From NCBI GenBank assembly GCA_963839175.1, contig CAWIUB010000030.1:1-64000 (forward strand): a DNA stretch of 64,000 nucleotides, written 5' to 3'. The position numbers and the translations under genes are program-made. Position 1 is the stretch's first letter; every line of letters begins with the position of its first letter. Origin of the DNA: CAWIUB01 sp963839175 (GTDB lineage: Bacteria; Actinomycetota; Actinomycetes; Mycobacteriales; Jatrophihabitantaceae). This document shows positions 62,153-64,000 of the stretch, one piece after another. The notes beneath the pieces are model-generated. The model was given only the letters and a program-made list of their open reading frames with translations, did not search any database and was not told where the DNA came from.

Positions 62153-63114
62153 GGCAACCCCACAAGATCGTCGACTACGACAGCAACGACTACGACTACC
62201 GGACCTTCTGGGTCGGCCGTGACTACGAGCAACGGTCGGAGGCCGCGGTCCTCAACCGGTGCGTGCGGCGCCTCGGCCACGCGGAGTGGCTGATCGATCT
62301 GGGCGCCGGCTACGGCCGCAACTATCCCCACTATCGGGCGGTCGCACACAACGTCGCGCTCGTCGACTACTCGACGAACAACCTCGAGACGGCGGCCGGG
62401 CTGTACACGTCAGACGTGGTGTCCGGGCGCGTGCAGCTGGTCCGCGCCGATCTGAATGCGCTGCCGTTTCGCGACGGCGCGTTCGATGCCGGCGTCACGA
62501 TCCGGGTGCTGCATCACCTGCCCGACGTCGAGCGAACGCTGCCCGAGATGCTGCGGACGTTGGCCGCGCAGGCGCTGATCGACGTTCCGATCAAGCACCA
62601 CGTCTTCGAGCGGCTGCGCGCGTTCGCGCGCAACGGCTATCCGGGCATCGTGCAGACGGCGAGCGCCGCGCCCCGCGTGCTCGGCGAGTCCGACTATCCC
62701 TTCTACGCGTTCCATCTTGACGCAATTCGTCGGCAGCTCGACCGCGCAGGATGGGATTCGGAAATTGCGGCGAGCGTCAACAATTTCCGCAGGTGGGACC
62801 AGGTGCTGCCGCGTCCCGTGGTGGCGGCGCTGAATCCGGCCGTGCGCGGTCTGGAGGTCATTGCGCAGCGGGTGGGCCGTGACTGGTGGGGCCCCAACCA
62901 GTTCCTCCACGCGCGGCGGCGGTCCGCGCTTGTGCCGGACCTGGCCGCTGCGCCAGAAGCAGCCCCCGCAGCGATGGCTGCCCTCGCACCGCGGATGTGC
63001 TGCCCGTCGTGTCACGGATCGTTGCGTTGGAGCCCCGACTCGGCGGGTTGCACCAGATGCGATCTGACGTTCCGTCGACGCGGCGCCTACTGGGACTTCA
63101 CCATCCAAGGCTGA
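62149..63114 (+). CDS. Class I methyltransferase with C-terminal zinc-ribbon
   Basis: SAM methyltransferase of 321 residues. SAM motif LIDLGAGYGRNYPHYRAVAH, acidic loop LVDYSTNNLETAAGLY, and the core VRADLNALPFRDGAFDAGVT, IRVLHHLPDVERTLPEMLR are clear. The final 40 residues have CCPSCHGSLRWSPDSAGCTR followed by CDLTF, a four-cysteine zinc-ribbon resembling the Trm112-like module of some methyltransferases. GTG start in a GTGA overlap with the DUF2277 gene; pdxT follows after 6 bp. Confidence 0.85.
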   Translation: MRQPHKIVDYDSNDYDYRTFWVGRDYEQRSEAAVLNRCVRRLGHAEWLIDLGAGYGRNYPHYRAVAHNVALVDYSTNNLETAAGLYTSDVVSGRVQLVRADLNALPFRDGAFDAGVTIRVLHHLPDVERTLPEMLRTLAAQALIDVPIKHHVFERLRAFARNGYPGIVQTASAAPRVLGESDYPFYAFHLDAIRRQLDRAGWDSEIAASVNNFRRWDQVLPRPVVAALNPAVRGLEVIAQRVGRDWWGPNQFLHARRRSALVPDLAAAPEAAPAAMAALAPRMCCPSCHGSLRWSPDSAGCTRCDLTFRRRGAYWDFTIQG

Positions 63115-63120
63115 CCTGCG

Positions 63121-63723
63121 GTGTCCGTGACGATCGGCGTGCTGGCGCTGCAGGGCGACGTGCGCGAACACCTGGCGGTGGTGCGCGGTCTGGGCGCGAC
63201 CGCCGTCGCGGTTCGGCGTCCGGCGGAGCTCGCGGCAGTGGACGGGCTGATCCTGCCCGGCGGCGAGTCGACGACCATGGTCAAGCTGGCCAGGACTTTC
63301 GAGCTGCTCGATCCGTTGCGAGGTCGTATCGCCGACGGACTGCCGGTATATGGCTCCTGCGCCGGCATGATCCTGCTTGCGGACCGCCTCGCGGACGGCT
63401 CCGGTCTCGACACAACGATCGGCGGCATCGACATGACCGTGCGGCGCAATGCCTTCGGCCGCCAGGTCGACTCGTTCGAGCAGGACGTGGCATTCGCCGG
63501 CCTGGATGGGGTGCCGGTGCGTGCCGTATTCATCCGCGCGCCGTGGGTCGACTCGCTCGGAGCCTGCGCCGAACCGCTCGCGACACTGCGCACGGGCTCG
63601 TTAGCGGGACGGGTCGTCGCCGTAGGGCAAGGCCGCCTGCTGGCCACCTCGTTCCATCCCGAGATCACTGGCGACACCCGCGTCCACGAGCTGTTCGTCC
63701 GCACAGTCCGCGCAGCCGCGTGA
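63121..63723 (+). CDS. pdxT: Pyridoxal 5'-phosphate synthase glutaminase subunit PdxT
   Basis: Glutaminase of 200 residues that supplies ammonia to PdxS. TIGVLALQGDVREHLAVV, LPGGESTTMVKLARTF, the Cys nucleophile in VYGSCAGMILLADRLADG, NAFGRQVDSFEQDVAFAGL and the His-Glu of SFHPEITGDTRVHELFV are present. GTG 63121 is the start. It is separated from pdxS by two inserted genes. Confidence 0.96.
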   Translation: MSVTIGVLALQGDVREHLAVVRGLGATAVAVRRPAELAAVDGLILPGGESTTMVKLARTFELLDPLRGRIADGLPVYGSCAGMILLADRLADGSGLDTTIGGIDMTVRRNAFGRQVDSFEQDVAFAGLDGVPVRAVFIRAPWVDSLGACAEPLATLRTGSLAGRVVAVGQGRLLATSFHPEITGDTRVHELFVRTVRAAA

Positions 63724-63883
63724 ACGGTCCGGACGAAAGCCGTCACGAGGCTGCCGCCCGGTCGAGATGATCTTGTTACTTCGGTGGACCTGAACTCCCG
63801 GTAACCTGTGGGCGTGGCGCGGACCTGCGAGCGTCCGGCGGGTGCGATGTTCAGGCTTGAACGTGGTAGGTAGCACCGGCTCG

Positions 63884-64000
63884 GTGAACGGCGCCCACCT
63901 GGGCGAGCTGTTCCTCAGCCTGTTCGACGACGCCGCCATGTTCCCGCCAAAGGACATGGCACTCAACGATGCGCTAACCGCATACTGCCGGCACCGGATG
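63884..64000 (+). CDS. Hypothetical protein, N-terminal part only
   Basis: A plus-strand frame reads VNGAHLGELFLSLFDDAAMF, PPKDMALNDALTAYCRHRM and runs off the window. The ELFLSLFDDAAMFPP pattern (FDDAA.FPP) is shared with a family of actinobacterial hypothetical proteins. GTG 63884, GTG 63863 and TTG 63857 are possible starts; none has a strong ribosome-binding site. Too little is present to say more. Confidence 0.5.
   Translation, partial: MNGAHLGELFLSLFDDAAMFPPKDMALNDALTAYCRHRM

Overview
The window is GC-rich actinomycete DNA. GTG and TTG starts are frequent, genes overlap by ATGA or GTGA, and some transcripts look leaderless. Flavin/F420 (PPOX and LLM) enzymes, phosphatidylinositol-mannoside genes and the his-trp supercluster order fit Actinomycetota. 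The gene set resembles Frankia- or Jatrophihabitans-like lineages, but the genus is an inference only. No tRNA, rRNA, CRISPR array, complete insertion sequence or prophage was seen.

Layout: 0-4.7 kb holds a PPOX enzyme, a zinc-lid adenylate kinase and an ABC exporter operon that ends in its TetR regulator. 4.6-9.6 kb is a decaying accessory stretch: a frameshifted cysteine hydrolase, a quinone reductase relic, a transposase relic, a RibD_C relic and an ABC permease relic lie among a few intact genes (DUF6941, a ribbon-helix-helix protein, DUF899, DinB). 10.3-13.9 kb is dnaE, followed by a DrrAB-like exporter with a PadR regulator. 19.8-35.8 kb is the amino-acid core hisDCBHAF ... hisI-trpE-(Trp-associated membrane protein) ... 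trpCBA. Two unrelated OmpR-type two-component systems are set into it. No trpF is seen, so the HisA protein is probably the bifunctional PriA.

After lgt and a VIT1-like transporter comes a six-gene, translationally coupled acyl-CoA catabolic operon (38.6-44.1 kb): an APH-type kinase, an acyl-CoA dehydrogenase, TetR, an LLM oxidoreductase and two SDRs. A perfect 18-bp palindrome lies inside its promoter. The kinase/dehydrogenase pair looks like a split ACAD10/11 or LvaA/LvaC system for 4-hydroxyacyl-CoA, which is the best candidate here for an uncharacterised pathway. Next come ffh, a collapsed ABC exporter pseudogene, a HerA-like ATPase, a truncated haemoglobin and an AlaRS fragment protein with no editing domain. 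51-53.3 kb holds two more frameshifted genes. The end of the window is an EF-G paralogue, the pgsA-patA-pimA phosphoinositide operon and the pdxS/pdxT vitamin B6 genes.

Two things cut across regions. First, a 50-bp palindromic element (13-bp arms reading GAGTTGTTCGACC, 24-nt spacer with a conserved core) occurs four times at 14.6, 23.5, 41.5 and 61.8 kb. It lies between genes or has been absorbed into gene ends. Second, several operons carry a self-consistent promoter plus operator just upstream, with a local PadR- or TetR-type regulator gene.
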